This document shows, in pieces, positions 18,690 to 26,513 of a DNA stretch of 64,000 nt (within the stretch, counting starts at the first letter, position 1; every line of letters starts with the position of its first letter). The DNA lies in assembly GCF_003086775.1 (NCBI RefSeq), contig NZ_CP026001.1, positions 832,407 through 896,406 on the forward strand. Direction: 5' to 3'. The notes beneath the pieces are model-generated. The model ran no database searches. It saw only the letters and a list, made by a program, of their open reading frames with translations, and was not told the DNA's origin. The position numbers and the translations under genes were made by a program. This DNA comes from Stenotrophomonas sp. ZAC14D1_NAIMI4_1. Lineage in GTDB: Bacteria > Pseudomonadota > Gammaproteobacteria > Xanthomonadales > Xanthomonadaceae.

Positions 18690-20399
18690 ATGCAGGAACT
18701 CGAGCAGCGCTTGCAGCAACGTTTCCCCGATTGGTTCCACGGCCCCCGTGGGCGGCTGGCGCGGCCCCTGTTGCGCAGCGTCGGCCGCTGGTCGCGGCTG
18801 GACCGGGTGGAGGCCTTCCTGCAGCGCAGCGCCAACCTGCGCGGCTTCGATTTCGTCGCCGCCGGGCTGGAGTTCCTCGAAAGCGACTACCAGGTCGATG
18901 CGCGGGATCTGGCCCGTATCCCGGCCACCGGCCGCCTGCTGATCGTGGCCAACCATCCCTCCGGCGCGCTGGACGCACTGGCCCTGCTGGACGCGGTCGG
19001 CCGGGTGCGGCGCGACGTCCGCATCGTCGCCAACGATCTGCTGGGCGCCATCGGCCCCCTGCAGGATCTGCTGCTGCCGGTGCGCATCCTCGGCGGCAAG
19101 GTCCAGCGTGGCAGCCTGCACGCGGTGGAACAGGCGCTGGACGCCGAGCAGTGCGTCATCGTGTTCCCGGCCGGCGAGGTGTCCCGGTTGTCGCTGCAGG
19201 GCATCCGCGATGGGCGCTGGCAGCGCGGCTTCGTGCGTTTCGCCCGCGCGGCCGCTGCACCGGTGCTGCCGGTGCGGGTGGAGGCACGCAACTCGGCGCT
19301 GTTCTACGGCGCCTCGACCCTGTTCAAGCCGGCCGGCACCGCCCTGCTGGCCCGTGAGATGTTCGCCCGCCGCGGGCGCCCGCTGCGCCTGCGCATCGGC
19401 CAGCCGATGCAGCTGGGCCAGGGCGACCCCGGCGCGCAGCTGCTGGCCGTGCGCCGGGCGCTGTACGCGCTGGGCCCGGCCGACAGCAGCGCCGGCAGCG
19501 TGCCGGCCGGCCCCGAGCCGCTGGCTGCCCCGGTGCCGCCGGCGCAGGTGGCCGCCGATATCGCCCGGGCCACCGTGCTGGGCCAGACCGGCGACGGCAA
19601 GCAGATCCTGCTGGCCAGCTGCACGGCCGATTCGGCCCTGCTGCGCGAACTGGGCCGGCTGCGCGAGCTGACCTTCCGCCAGGTGGGCGAGGGCACTGGC
19701 CGCAGCCGCGACTTGGACGACTACGACCTGCAGTACCAGCACATCGTGATCTGGGACGGCAGCGCGCAGCGCATCGCCGGTGCCTACCGCATCATGCGCG
19801 GCGCGCAGGCACTGGCCCGCCGTGGCCTGGCCGGTCTCTACAGCGCCTCGCTGTTCCGCTATTCCGACGATGCCATCACCCGCATCGCCGAAGGCCTGGA
19901 ACTGGGCCGCAGCTTCGTGGCGCCCGATTACTGGGGCAGCCGCAGCCTGGATTACCTGTGGCAGGGCATCGGCGCCTACCTGCAGTGCCAGCCGGGCATC
20001 CGCTACCTGTTCGGCGCGGTGTCGATCAGTGCCGCGCTGCCGCGCGAAGCACGCGAACAGCTGGTGGCCTACTACCAGCGCTATTACGGCGGCCGCAGCG
20101 GCCTGGTCGAATCCAACCAGCCGTTCCAGTACTTCGCTGCACCGCCCAGCTTCGGTGAACTCGATGCCGGCGCCGCCTTCGACGTGCTCAAAGCCAATCT
20201 GGCCGCGCTCGGCACCGGCATACCGACGCTGTACCGGCAGTACACCGACCTGTGCGAACCCGGTGGCGCGCGCTTCCTCGCTTTTGGCGTCGACCCGGAT
20301 TTCAGCGATTCGATCGATGGCCTGATCGAAGTGGACCTGCAGGCGATCCGGCCGCACAAGCGCAAACGCTACCTGCGCGACGCGGGGATGCCGGCATGA
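18690..20399 (+). CDS. OlsF-like bifunctional acyltransferase (PlsC-like + GNAT)
   Basis: 569 residues. Residues of about 50-270 are a lysophospholipid-acyltransferase-type domain with ANHPSGALDALA (His...Asp motif), FPAGEVSRL and a downstream PVRVEARNS strand. Residues of about 300-560 are an OlsB-type N-acyltransferase (GNAT) domain with RELTFRQVGEGTGRS, LDDYDLQYQHIVIWD, and a strand giving YRIMRG. Fusion of an OlsA-like to an OlsB-like domain is the hallmark of OlsF, which makes ornithine lipid from ornithine in two acylations. Whether the substrate here is ornithine or another amino acid is not readable. The start is the ATG at 18690. The stop overlaps the next start (ATGA). Confidence 0.8.
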   Translation: MQELEQRLQQRFPDWFHGPRGRLARPLLRSVGRWSRLDRVEAFLQRSANLRGFDFVAAGLEFLESDYQVDARDLARIPATGRLLIVANHPSGALDALALLDAVGRVRRDVRIVANDLLGAIGPLQDLLLPVRILGGKVQRGSLHAVEQALDAEQCVIVFPAGEVSRLSLQGIRDGRWQRGFVRFARAAAAPVLPVRVEARNSALFYGASTLFKPAGTALLAREMFARRGRPLRLRIGQPMQLGQGDPGAQLLAVRRALYALGPADSSAGSVPAGPEPLAAPVPPAQVAADIARATVLGQTGDGKQILLASCTADSALLRELGRLRELTFRQVGEGTGRSRDLDDYDLQYQHIVIWDGSAQRIAGAYRIMRGAQALARRGLAGLYSASLFRYSDDAITRIAEGLELGRSFVAPDYWGSRSLDYLWQGIGAYLQCQPGIRYLFGAVSISAALPREAREQLVAYYQRYYGGRSGLVESNQPFQYFAAPPSFGELDAGAAFDVLKANLAALGTGIPTLYRQYTDLCEPGGARFLAFGVDPDFSDSIDGLIEVDLQAIRPHKRKRYLRDAGMPA

Positions 20400-21196
20400 G
20401 CGCGCTGGCGAACCTGTCGCCGCACCGGCGCGCAGTGTTCGTCTCCGATGTGCACCTCGGGTCGCGCCACTGCCATGCGGCCGAGCTGGCCACCTTCCTC
20501 GGCCAGCTGCGCTGCGAGCGCCTGTACCTGGTGGGCGACATCATCGACCTGTGGTGGATGGCGCACCGCCGCGCCAACTGGCGCGCCTCGCACAGCGAGG
20601 TCATCCAGGCGCTGCATGCACTGCGTCGCGCCGGCACCGAGATCATCTACATTCCCGGCAACCACGATGCCTCGCTGCGCCATGTCTGCGGGCTGATGCT
20701 GCCGGCGATGCAGGTGCGCCGCCGTGCCATCCACGTGACGGCGGACGGGCGCCGGCTGCTGGTGGCGCACGGCGACGACTACGATGGCGTGACCCACTTC
20801 GGTGGCCTGCAGGAACGCTTCGGTGACTGGCTGTACTACCGCATCCTCACCGGAAACCAGGCGTTGAACGCGGTGCGGCGCCGGCTGGGCATGCGCTACT
20901 GGTCGCTGTCCGAGTTCCTGAAGAAGCGCAGCGGCACCGCCGAGCGCTACATCGAACGCTTCGTCCAGGCCGGCCTGGAGGACGTGCGCCGGCGTGGGCT
21001 GGACGGCATCATCTGCGGCCACATCCACCGCGCGGCGCTGGTCGAGCGCGATGGCCTGGTCTATGCCAACGATGGCGACTGGGTGGAAAGCCTGACCGCC
21101 CTGGCCGAAGACCACGACGGCGCGCTGCGGCTGCTGGACCACCACGGCCAGACCCTGGTGGAACTGCCCGGCGCGCGCATGGCGCAGGCGGCGTGA
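20396..21196 (+). CDS. LpxH-like metallophosphoesterase
   Basis: 266 residues from the ATG at 20396, overlapping the acyltransferase stop by 4 bases. It has all calcineurin-type metal ligand motifs: SDVHLGSRH, GDIIDLWW, IPGNHD, VAHGDDYDG, and GHIHRAAL. The DIIDLWWMAHRR and LKKRSGTAERYIERF segments resemble the UDP-2,3-diacylglucosamine pyrophosphatase (LpxH) branch, and many relatives are so annotated. Coupling to a lipid acyltransferase gene instead suggests a phosphatase acting on a lipid precursor. A genuine lipid A LpxH may lie elsewhere in the genome. The upstream in-frame extension overlaps the previous gene and is rejected. Confidence 0.85.
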   Translation: MSALANLSPHRRAVFVSDVHLGSRHCHAAELATFLGQLRCERLYLVGDIIDLWWMAHRRANWRASHSEVIQALHALRRAGTEIIYIPGNHDASLRHVCGLMLPAMQVRRRAIHVTADGRRLLVAHGDDYDGVTHFGGLQERFGDWLYYRILTGNQALNAVRRRLGMRYWSLSEFLKKRSGTAERYIERFVQAGLEDVRRRGLDGIICGHIHRAALVERDGLVYANDGDWVESLTALAEDHDGALRLLDHHGQTLVELPGARMAQAA

Positions 21197-21227
21197 TGCC
21201 CGCGCGGTTGTGTGGCGGGCGGGTTCT

Positions 21228-21332
21228 GTAGAGTCGACTGTTAGTCGACTGCTCCTGCCTTCCGCCCGCGCCATGCACGGCAGTCGACTGACAGTCGACT
21301 AACAGTCGACTCTACCAACCGTCGACTCTACC
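21228..21332. repeat. GTAGAGTCGACT inverted repeat cluster
   Basis: 24-base perfect arms at 21228-21251 and 21292-21315, each itself made of two GTCGACT units, then one more half copy ending near 21332. It belongs to the same repeat type as 23350-23375 and 49300-49357. Confidence 0.87.
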
Positions 21333-21394
21333 AACAGCCGACCCCACCAACAGTCGCCTCCACAAAACCGCGGCCGTCGCGCTAGCATCGGCCC

Positions 21395-22450
21395 ATGGAC
21401 TCGTTGACCCAGATCGTTCTCGGTGGTGCCGTCGCTGCCGCCATCGCTCCGCCCGGCCACCGCCGCGCGGCCCTGCTGGCCGGTGCCGCGCTCGGCACGC
21501 TGCCCGACCTTGATGCCCTGTGGCTGGGCTTCGCCGCGGCCGATCCGGTGGCCAACATGGTCGACCACCGCAGCTTCAGCCATTCGCTGCTGGTGCTGCC
21601 GTGGGTGGCGGCACTGATCTGGTGGCTGTTCAAGCGCTTCGGCAACGGCCGCGTGGCGCAGGCGCCGGTCCGCTGGTTCTGGGCCATCCAGCTGGCGCTG
21701 GTCACCCATCCGCTGCTGGACGCGTTCACCGTCTACGGCACCCAGCTGTGGTGGCCGCTGCGGCCGCATCCGACGATGGGCTCCAGCGTCTTCATCATCG
21801 ACCCGGCCTACACCGTGTGGCTGCTGCTGGGCTGCGTGGTGGCCTGGTTCGCGCGTGCGCGGCCGTGGGCGGGCAAGGTGCTCGGGGTATCGCTGCTGGT
21901 CAGCACCGCCTACCTGGGCTGGGGCCTGGTGGCCAAGGCACAGGTCGACCGCGCCGCGCAGCAGAGCCTGGCCGCCATGGGCCTGGGCGATGCACCGCGC
22001 TTCTCGGTGCCGATGCCGTTCAACACGCTGCTGTGGCGGGTGGTGGCGATGACACCCAGTGGTTACGTGGTGGGTGACCGTTCGCTGGTGGCCGACCAGG
22101 GGCCGATGCGGTTTGAAGGCTACCCGTCCAACGTGCAGGCGCTGCGCGAAGCCTCCGCGATCCCGGCGGTGCAGCGGCTGCAGTGGTTCAACCGCGGCTT
22201 CATGCGTGCGCAGGTGGTGGATGGCCAGCTGGTGCTGAGCGACCTGCGCATGGGCCTGGAACCGGACTACACCTTCAATTTCGCGGTGGCCGAGCAGGTG
22301 GACGGGCAGTGGCGGGCGATCGTGCCGCAGCAGCAGCGCATGGACTACAGCAGCCCCGCCGCGCGCGCCGACGCCGGGCAGCGGCTGGCCGCGATGTGGC
22401 AGCGGATCTGGCAGGCGCCGCCGACAGCGACCCTGCACATCGATCCGTGA
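21395..22450 (+). CDS. YdjM-like membrane-bound metal-dependent hydrolase
   Basis: 351 residues, inner membrane. The N-terminal half is the YdjM/DUF457 (PF04307) domain with DSLTQIVLGGAVAAA, the metal-ligand-like LGTLPDLDAL and VDHRSFSHSLLVLP, and ALVTHPLLDAFTVYG. About five hydrophobic helices are followed by a C-terminal soluble beta-rich domain (from about 200). The conserved His and Asp residues define the family as a putative metal hydrolase, but its substrate is unknown. In E. coli the relative YdjM belongs to the SOS regulon. No LexA box was seen here. It is convergent with the methyltransferase gene. Confidence 0.85.
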   Translation: MDSLTQIVLGGAVAAAIAPPGHRRAALLAGAALGTLPDLDALWLGFAAADPVANMVDHRSFSHSLLVLPWVAALIWWLFKRFGNGRVAQAPVRWFWAIQLALVTHPLLDAFTVYGTQLWWPLRPHPTMGSSVFIIDPAYTVWLLLGCVVAWFARARPWAGKVLGVSLLVSTAYLGWGLVAKAQVDRAAQQSLAAMGLGDAPRFSVPMPFNTLLWRVVAMTPSGYVVGDRSLVADQGPMRFEGYPSNVQALREASAIPAVQRLQWFNRGFMRAQVVDGQLVLSDLRMGLEPDYTFNFAVAEQVDGQWRAIVPQQQRMDYSSPAARADAGQRLAAMWQRIWQAPPTATLHIDP

Positions 22451-22475
22451 ACCCGCGCCGCGCGCGGGCCGCGCC

Positions 22476-23303
22476 TCAATACACCGTCGCGCGGCCCTGC
22501 ACGAACGAATAGAAGAACACCGCGTTCGGATCGTTCTGCACCAGGCGGAACTCGCGGCGCATGCCGTCCACGGTCTCCTCGTCCACGGCGCCGGCCTGCA
22601 GCAGCTGGTCGGCGGCCGACAGCAGCAGCTGCTCCCAGAACGCGATCATGGTCTTGCGGCGTGCCGGTTCGCGGTTGTCCAGGTGGATGGTCTTGATTTC
22701 GGTATGCACGTCGCGGAAGCCGCCGGCCAGCAGCAGGTTGCCCAGCTTGGCGCCGACGAACGGGTCGCCACCGTGGTCGTGCTGGAAATCATTGAAGGCC
22801 ATCCAGTAGCGCCAGATGTGCGGCGAGTACGGGTCCAGCAGGAACGAGGCGTTCATCACCTCGGTGATGTAGACCGGCGAACCCGGGGCCAGCACGCGGC
22901 GCACTTCGCTCAGCACGCGGGCGGGGGAGGGCACGTGTTCCAGCACCCAGCACAGGAACGCCGAATCGAAGCTGCGGGCCTCGAACGGCAGCTCGCCGGC
23001 ATCGGCCTGCTGCAGGGTGTAGCGGTCGCTGCACCACGGGGTGCGCGCCAGGTTCTCGCGCGCCGTGGCCAGCTGCGCCTCGCTCAGGTCCACGCCGGTC
23101 ACGTGCAGCTCGGGGAAGCGGCGCAGCAGGATCCCGGTCTGCGCGCCGACGCCGCTGCCGACTTCCAGCAGGTGGCGCGCACCGGTGTAGTCGATCTGGC
23201 TGAAGATGCTCGATTCCAGCAGGCGTGCCTGGGTCATCAGGCGCTGCTGTTCGGTACCGGAAAAGCCGTGCAGGTAGGTCGGGGAAGAGATCGGCGGCGT
23301 CAT
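22476..23303 (-). CDS. class I SAM-dependent methyltransferase
   Basis: 275 residues from the ATG at 23303 (MTPPISSPTYLHGFS). An upstream in-frame Met adds 20 residues with no domain content. The Rossmann methyltransferase motif I is LLEVGSGVGAQTGIL, motif II acidic end is TGVDLSEAQLA, and post-I/motif IV is QQADAGELPFEARSFDSAFL. The GFSGTEQQRLMTQA segment at the N-terminus is like those of small-molecule O/N-methyltransferases of the UbiE/Methyltransf_25 type. The substrate is unknown. It faces ydjM-like convergently and follows dusB on the same strand across a hairpin. Confidence 0.85.
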   Translation of the reverse strand: MTPPISSPTYLHGFSGTEQQRLMTQARLLESSIFSQIDYTGARHLLEVGSGVGAQTGILLRRFPELHVTGVDLSEAQLATARENLARTPWCSDRYTLQQADAGELPFEARSFDSAFLCWVLEHVPSPARVLSEVRRVLAPGSPVYITEVMNASFLLDPYSPHIWRYWMAFNDFQHDHGGDPFVGAKLGNLLLAGGFRDVHTEIKTIHLDNREPARRKTMIAFWEQLLLSAADQLLQAGAVDEETVDGMRREFRLVQNDPNAVFFYSFVQGRATVY

Positions 23304-23349
23304 GGTGGCGGACTCTTGGGGCGTCGAGCAGGATCGATGGGAAGGGTGC

Positions 23350-23375
23350 GTAGAGTCGAGCAAGCTCGACTCTAC
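23350..23375. repeat. GTAGAGTCGAGC perfect palindrome
   Basis: Two 12-base arms GTAGAGTCGAGC / GCTCGACTCTAC around AA. It lies between dusB and the methyltransferase gene and is suited to act as a factor-independent stop or mRNA end for dusB. Confidence 0.85.
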
Positions 23376-23415
23376 GGATCAAGGCAGTCGGGCAGGTTAC
23401 GAGGTGGCCGGTCGG

Positions 23416-24411
23416 TCAGGCGGCCGAAGGCATCGCCGGTTCCCCGGCGATCAGGCGGTTGAAGTACTCGCTGGTCAGCGCGATCTGGCTGGCCGGGTCC
23501 TCGGCGCGGTTGACCACCGCGCGGAAGGCAGCGTTCTCTGGGCGGTCCTTGGCGTACCAGCCCAGGTGCTTGCGGGCGATGCGCACGCCCTGCGGTTCAC
23601 CATAGAAGGCATGCAGCGCGTGCAGGTGGCCCAGCAGGATGTCGCGCACTTCCTCCAGCGACGGCGGCGGCAGTTCCTGGCCGGTGGCCAGGTAGTGCGC
23701 CACCTCGCGGAAGATCCACGGCCGGCCCTGCGCGGAACGGCCGATCATCACCGCGTCCACGCCGGTCTGCTGCAGCACGTGGGCAGCCTTCTGCGGCGAA
23801 TCGATATCGCCGTTGGCGATGACCGGGATGCGCAGCGCGGCCTTGATCTCGCCGATCGTGGCGTACTCGGCCTGGCCGGTGTAATGCTGGTCGCGGGTCC
23901 GGCCATGCACGGCCAGCGCGGCGATGCCGCTGTCCTCGGCGATGCGCGCGATCACCGGCCCGTTGCGGTGGTCGCAGTCCCAGCCGGTGCGGATCTTCAG
24001 CGTGACCGGTACGTCCACCGCGTTGACCACGGCTTCAAGGATGCGCGCCACCAGCTGCTCGTCGCGCATCAGCGCCGAACCGGCCCAGGCGTTGCACACC
24101 TTCTTGGCCGGGCAGCCCATGTTGATGTCGATGATCTGCGCGCCATGGTCGACGTTGTAGCGCGCGGCCTCGGCCAGCTGCTGCGGCTCGGTGCCGGCAA
24201 TCTGCACGCTGATCGGCGCCGGCTCGCCCTCGTGGTCCATGCGATGGATCGACTTGCGCGTGGTCCAGAAGCGCGGGTCGCTGATGGTCATTTCCGAGGC
24301 GGCCAGACCCGCACCCAGCCGTTTGCACAGCAGGCGGAAGGGCTTGTCGGTGACGCCGGCCATGGGCGCCAGCACGACGTTGGGGGCAATGGTGTACGGG
24401 CCGATCTGCAT
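23416..24411 (-). CDS. dusB: tRNA-dihydrouridine synthase B
   Basis: 331 residues from the ATG at 24411 (MQIGPYTIAPNVVLAPMAG). It is an FMN-dependent reductase of uridine in tRNA (position 17 in E. coli). Motifs are APMAGVTDKPFR, the catalytic Cys of INMGCPAKKV, LKIRTGWD, VHGRTRDQHYTG, VIANGDI, IGRSAQGRPWIF. The wording of these motifs (NMGCPAKKV, AQGRPWIFRE) fits DusB better than DusA or DusC. The C-terminal helical domain is complete. It is not followed by fis here. A terminator lies between dusB and the decayed rbsK tail upstream. Confidence 0.94.
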   Translation of the reverse strand: MQIGPYTIAPNVVLAPMAGVTDKPFRLLCKRLGAGLAASEMTISDPRFWTTRKSIHRMDHEGEPAPISVQIAGTEPQQLAEAARYNVDHGAQIIDINMGCPAKKVCNAWAGSALMRDEQLVARILEAVVNAVDVPVTLKIRTGWDCDHRNGPVIARIAEDSGIAALAVHGRTRDQHYTGQAEYATIGEIKAALRIPVIANGDIDSPQKAAHVLQQTGVDAVMIGRSAQGRPWIFREVAHYLATGQELPPPSLEEVRDILLGHLHALHAFYGEPQGVRIARKHLGWYAKDRPENAAFRAVVNRAEDPASQIALTSEYFNRLIAGEPAMPSAA

Positions 24412-24577
24412 GCGCCCATTGTAGGCCGCCGGGCGCGGCGCGAAGGTGCCGGCAGGGGCCCTGTTCAGGCCAATCTGGACCGACCTCATGCCACACCGGC
24501 ATCAGCAGATGCTTGATGGTCGGTTCCGCCGCCCCCACGGCCGGGTCATGGTGGGCGGCTGGGTGTGGCCTGGGAAC

Positions 24578-24609
24578 GAAAAACCCCGGGCATTAGCCCG
24601 CCCGGGGTT
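24578..24609 (-). terminator. intrinsic terminator beyond the rbsK remnant
   Basis: Stem AACCCCGGG / CCCGGGGTT (24582-24590 and 24601-24609), with a loop that itself contains GCCCG. On the minus strand the stem is followed by TTTTTCGTT. It lies about 50 bases past the stop codon of the rbsK remnant, in the correct orientation. It is therefore probably the original terminator of rbsK before the island arrived. Confidence 0.85.
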
Positions 24610-24657
24610 CCCATCCACGCATGGCGCGGATCACGTTATCCCGCACGGCGTGGATCT

Positions 24658-24815
24658 CTACACGTCGGCGGGGGTGAAGCGCGCCATGGTCTCTGCGGCG
24701 CCTTCCTTTTCTGTGGAACGGACAGCGAATTGGTTGGGGAAACGCACGTGGCCGGCGAGCGGGGCCTCCCGCGCCTGAGCCATCGAGTGGGCCAAGGAGC
24801 CGTTGTCAAGTGCGC
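24658..24815 (-). pseudogene. decayed 3' end of a second rbsK copy
   Basis: This stretch aligns base by base with the last ~150 bases of the intact rbsK gene (26514-26670), with roughly one mismatch in five. Examples kept in both are GCGGCGCCTTCCTTTTC and GAAACGCACGTGG. Read on the minus strand the frame is still open for about 50 codons and ends RSTEKEGAAETMARFTPADV, stop at 24658-24660. The intact gene ends ...MPRFTPADAEGIR. There is no start codon context and nothing of the N-terminal 270 residues. It is a remnant left on the dusB side of the island. Confidence 0.88.
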
Positions 24816-24847
24816 GTCGGCAGCCGCTTGTAGTCGCTTATCGAAGC

Positions 24848-25852
24848 CTAGCTGAGCCCCGCAGCGTGCAGAATTCGTTTTCTGATCTCTATCATCGCCG
24901 AGTTGCCCACGCCTGCTGGAGGGCGTGGATCGTGTGCAAAAAAATTTGACATTATGGTGTAAAAATATTTTTCGCTCAGATCCTCGCGGTCTTGGCCTTG
25001 TTTTGATATTTGGCCAAGAGCTTGAATAAATCCGCCAAATCCAGTTGTCTTGAAGAAGTAGTCCCTCGGGTAGGCTGTTGGTTCATTGTCTTGTGCCTTT
25101 GATATTGCATTGAAGGCATTTAGTACCACCTTTCTGATTACCCAATCTTCATTGCTTTCGAAGTACTCTCGGAATATTCCGGACTGATCTGTTATTAGCT
25201 TGGATACCGAGTCCACGAAAGCTGCTTGAGACAGTGTTTCGCGATCGTCATTCCTCTTTCCAAGCATCTTTATACGTCTGAAGAATGGAGATGACTGATC
25301 TTCGTTGAGTGATTTGACGATCTCATGGCAAGTCTTGCCAATGCTCCTCCCGGGCGCGAGCGAGAAGAGGTCGTACATCAGCGATTTTGACACCTGCTTT
25401 TGCGTGCTGTTAATTGTGGAAAAGATCGTAGCTTGCGCGTAGGGATCAATGTCAAAAACAAACACAAGTAGCAGGTCAAAGCTCTCGATAACTGATGGGC
25501 TGGAGTTTCGGAGTCCTAGGATGCGATGCTGGCCATCCAGGATATGCCCTACAGAGCCTCCTTCACGCAACATTGTGAGGCTGCCATCGGTTACTGAGAT
25601 GTCTTCACTGTTCGCAGCGACTACCACGGGTGTCGGCAAAACGGCTGAGGGTGATATCAAGTAGTTTTTGATATCAGAAATTCGCCGTGGATCCTCTTCG
25701 CGTTGGATTCCGTTAATTCCGTCTGCACTGCGGCGTCGGATTTCCAGTCTATAAATGATGTCTTTTGCAGGTATCGAGCATGCGTAAAACACAGCTCCAG
25801 GTTGAGCATAGGTGACGCAAGGATAGGTGCGCGCGTTCGCTTCCGTACTCAC
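24848..25852 (-). CDS. stand-alone DGQHR-domain (DndB-like) protein
   Basis: 334 residues. It has the signature of the DGQHR family in HILDGQHRILGLRNS (DGQHR at residues 106-110) and the paired motif IFSTINSTQKQVSKSLMYDL (about 143-161). These two blocks are shared with DndB, the regulator of DNA phosphorothioation gene clusters, and with ParB/Srx-fold relatives. The N-terminus (about 30-75) has SADGINGIQREEDPRRI, a second family block. No dnd, ssp or dpd genes are near. The start overlaps the stop of the membrane-protein gene by 4 bases, so the two form a coupled pair. The genes are AT-rich and rich in codons rare elsewhere in the window. Regulator or DNA-binding effector of a defence or addiction module is inference. 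Confidence 0.85.
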   Translation of the reverse strand: MSTEANARTYPCVTYAQPGAVFYACSIPAKDIIYRLEIRRRSADGINGIQREEDPRRISDIKNYLISPSAVLPTPVVVAANSEDISVTDGSLTMLREGGSVGHILDGQHRILGLRNSSPSVIESFDLLLVFVFDIDPYAQATIFSTINSTQKQVSKSLMYDLFSLAPGRSIGKTCHEIVKSLNEDQSSPFFRRIKMLGKRNDDRETLSQAAFVDSVSKLITDQSGIFREYFESNEDWVIRKVVLNAFNAISKAQDNEPTAYPRDYFFKTTGFGGFIQALGQISKQGQDREDLSEKYFYTIMSNFFAHDPRPPAGVGNSAMIEIRKRILHAAGLS

Positions 25853-26412
25853 AGTGCCACCTTTCTGATCCTGTCTGCAGCGGATTGCTCGGTCATGTCA
25901 ATGGCAGCTTCTTCCATTTGTCTAATCACCTCCTGTGCGCTGCCGGCCTGATACTCAATTGCCCACAGAATGAAAGCTAGAAGAAGTGAGCAGCAATAGA
26001 CAGTCCAGTGAACCCATCGTTGGAGCGGCGTATTGAACGATTGCTGCATCAAAAGCGTTGACGCAAGTATTACGCCCCACAAGCAAAAGAAGATTGCGAG
26101 CAGCACGACGATAGACTTTTTCTCTCTACCCGATCTCAATTCGTGAATCGAGTTGTATTCCTTCACGATGAAGTAGGTTGCGCCCGCCAGAATTGCGGTC
26201 GAACAGAGGATCAGCTCGCCGTTGCCTGCCCTTTTGTCCAGGGCAATGCAGAGGGAGCCGCCGTTCCAAATTTCAGCAGCTATGACCAGTACTGGGCCAA
26301 GTTGCCCCACGAAAACAACAATGAACAAGAACCAGAGGAAGTTCAGTAACAGGCGACCCCAGCCGCCAAATGACTGGCCTTTAGCTACGAGCACTTTCCA
26401 TTGCTCTTTCAT
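25849..26412 (-). CDS. four-helix membrane protein of the island
   Basis: 187 residues, no family recognised. Hydrophobic segments lie at about 21-46 (LLLNFLWFLFIVVFVG...), 67-83, 98-120 (SIVVLLAIFFCLWGVIL) and 134-153. The C-terminal cytoplasmic tail is charged (EVIRQMEEAAIDMTEQSAADRIRK) and probably helical. There is no signal peptide and no enzymatic motif. It is the promoter-proximal gene of the island, and its stop codon overlaps the DGQHR gene start (ATGA). In two-gene defence modules a small multi-helix membrane protein is often the effector, so such a role is possible but unproven. Confidence 0.78.
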   Translation of the reverse strand: MKEQWKVLVAKGQSFGGWGRLLLNFLWFLFIVVFVGQLGPVLVIAAEIWNGGSLCIALDKRAGNGELILCSTAILAGATYFIVKEYNSIHELRSGREKKSIVVLLAIFFCLWGVILASTLLMQQSFNTPLQRWVHWTVYCCSLLLAFILWAIEYQAGSAQEVIRQMEEAAIDMTEQSAADRIRKVAL

Positions 26413-26513
26413 ATGAACGCTCTAGTTATTGTTTAATGGTCCAGTGCCAGTGCCAGTGCTCGCAATTCTAAGTTTGGCTGGGCGAGCTTTTCTAGCAGAA
26501 ATTGCTTTGTGGC

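Larger units (their letters stand above)
24816..26513. mobile_element. small AT-rich island at rbsK 3' end
   Basis: Base composition and codon use change abruptly between the rbsK remnant and the intact rbsK. The stretch 24961-25020 has 25 G+C of 60, while neighbouring genes run near 40 of 60. It contains two overlapping leftward genes, a membrane protein then a DGQHR protein, and nothing recognisable as integrase, transposase or phage gene. A partial target duplication (the rbsK tail) frames it. A hexamer CCAGTG occurs three times in tandem at 26441-26458. About 100 bases between the first gene and the rbsK stop must hold its promoter. Confidence 0.75.

Noticed and set aside
20396..21196. 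Naming the phosphatase lpxH outright
   Set aside because: Motifs fit the LpxH branch, but gene context is an acyltransferase and other calcineurin-like lipid phosphatases share them. A symbol would overstate the evidence.
24412..24660. tRNA gene as attachment site of the island
   Set aside because: No cloverleaf could be folded between dusB and the remnant. The hairpin at 24582-24609 is a terminator.
24816..26513. Complete phosphorothioation (dnd/ssp) or prophage element
   Set aside because: Only the DGQHR protein and a membrane protein are present. There is no dndACDE, sspBCD, integrase, structural phage gene or transposase.
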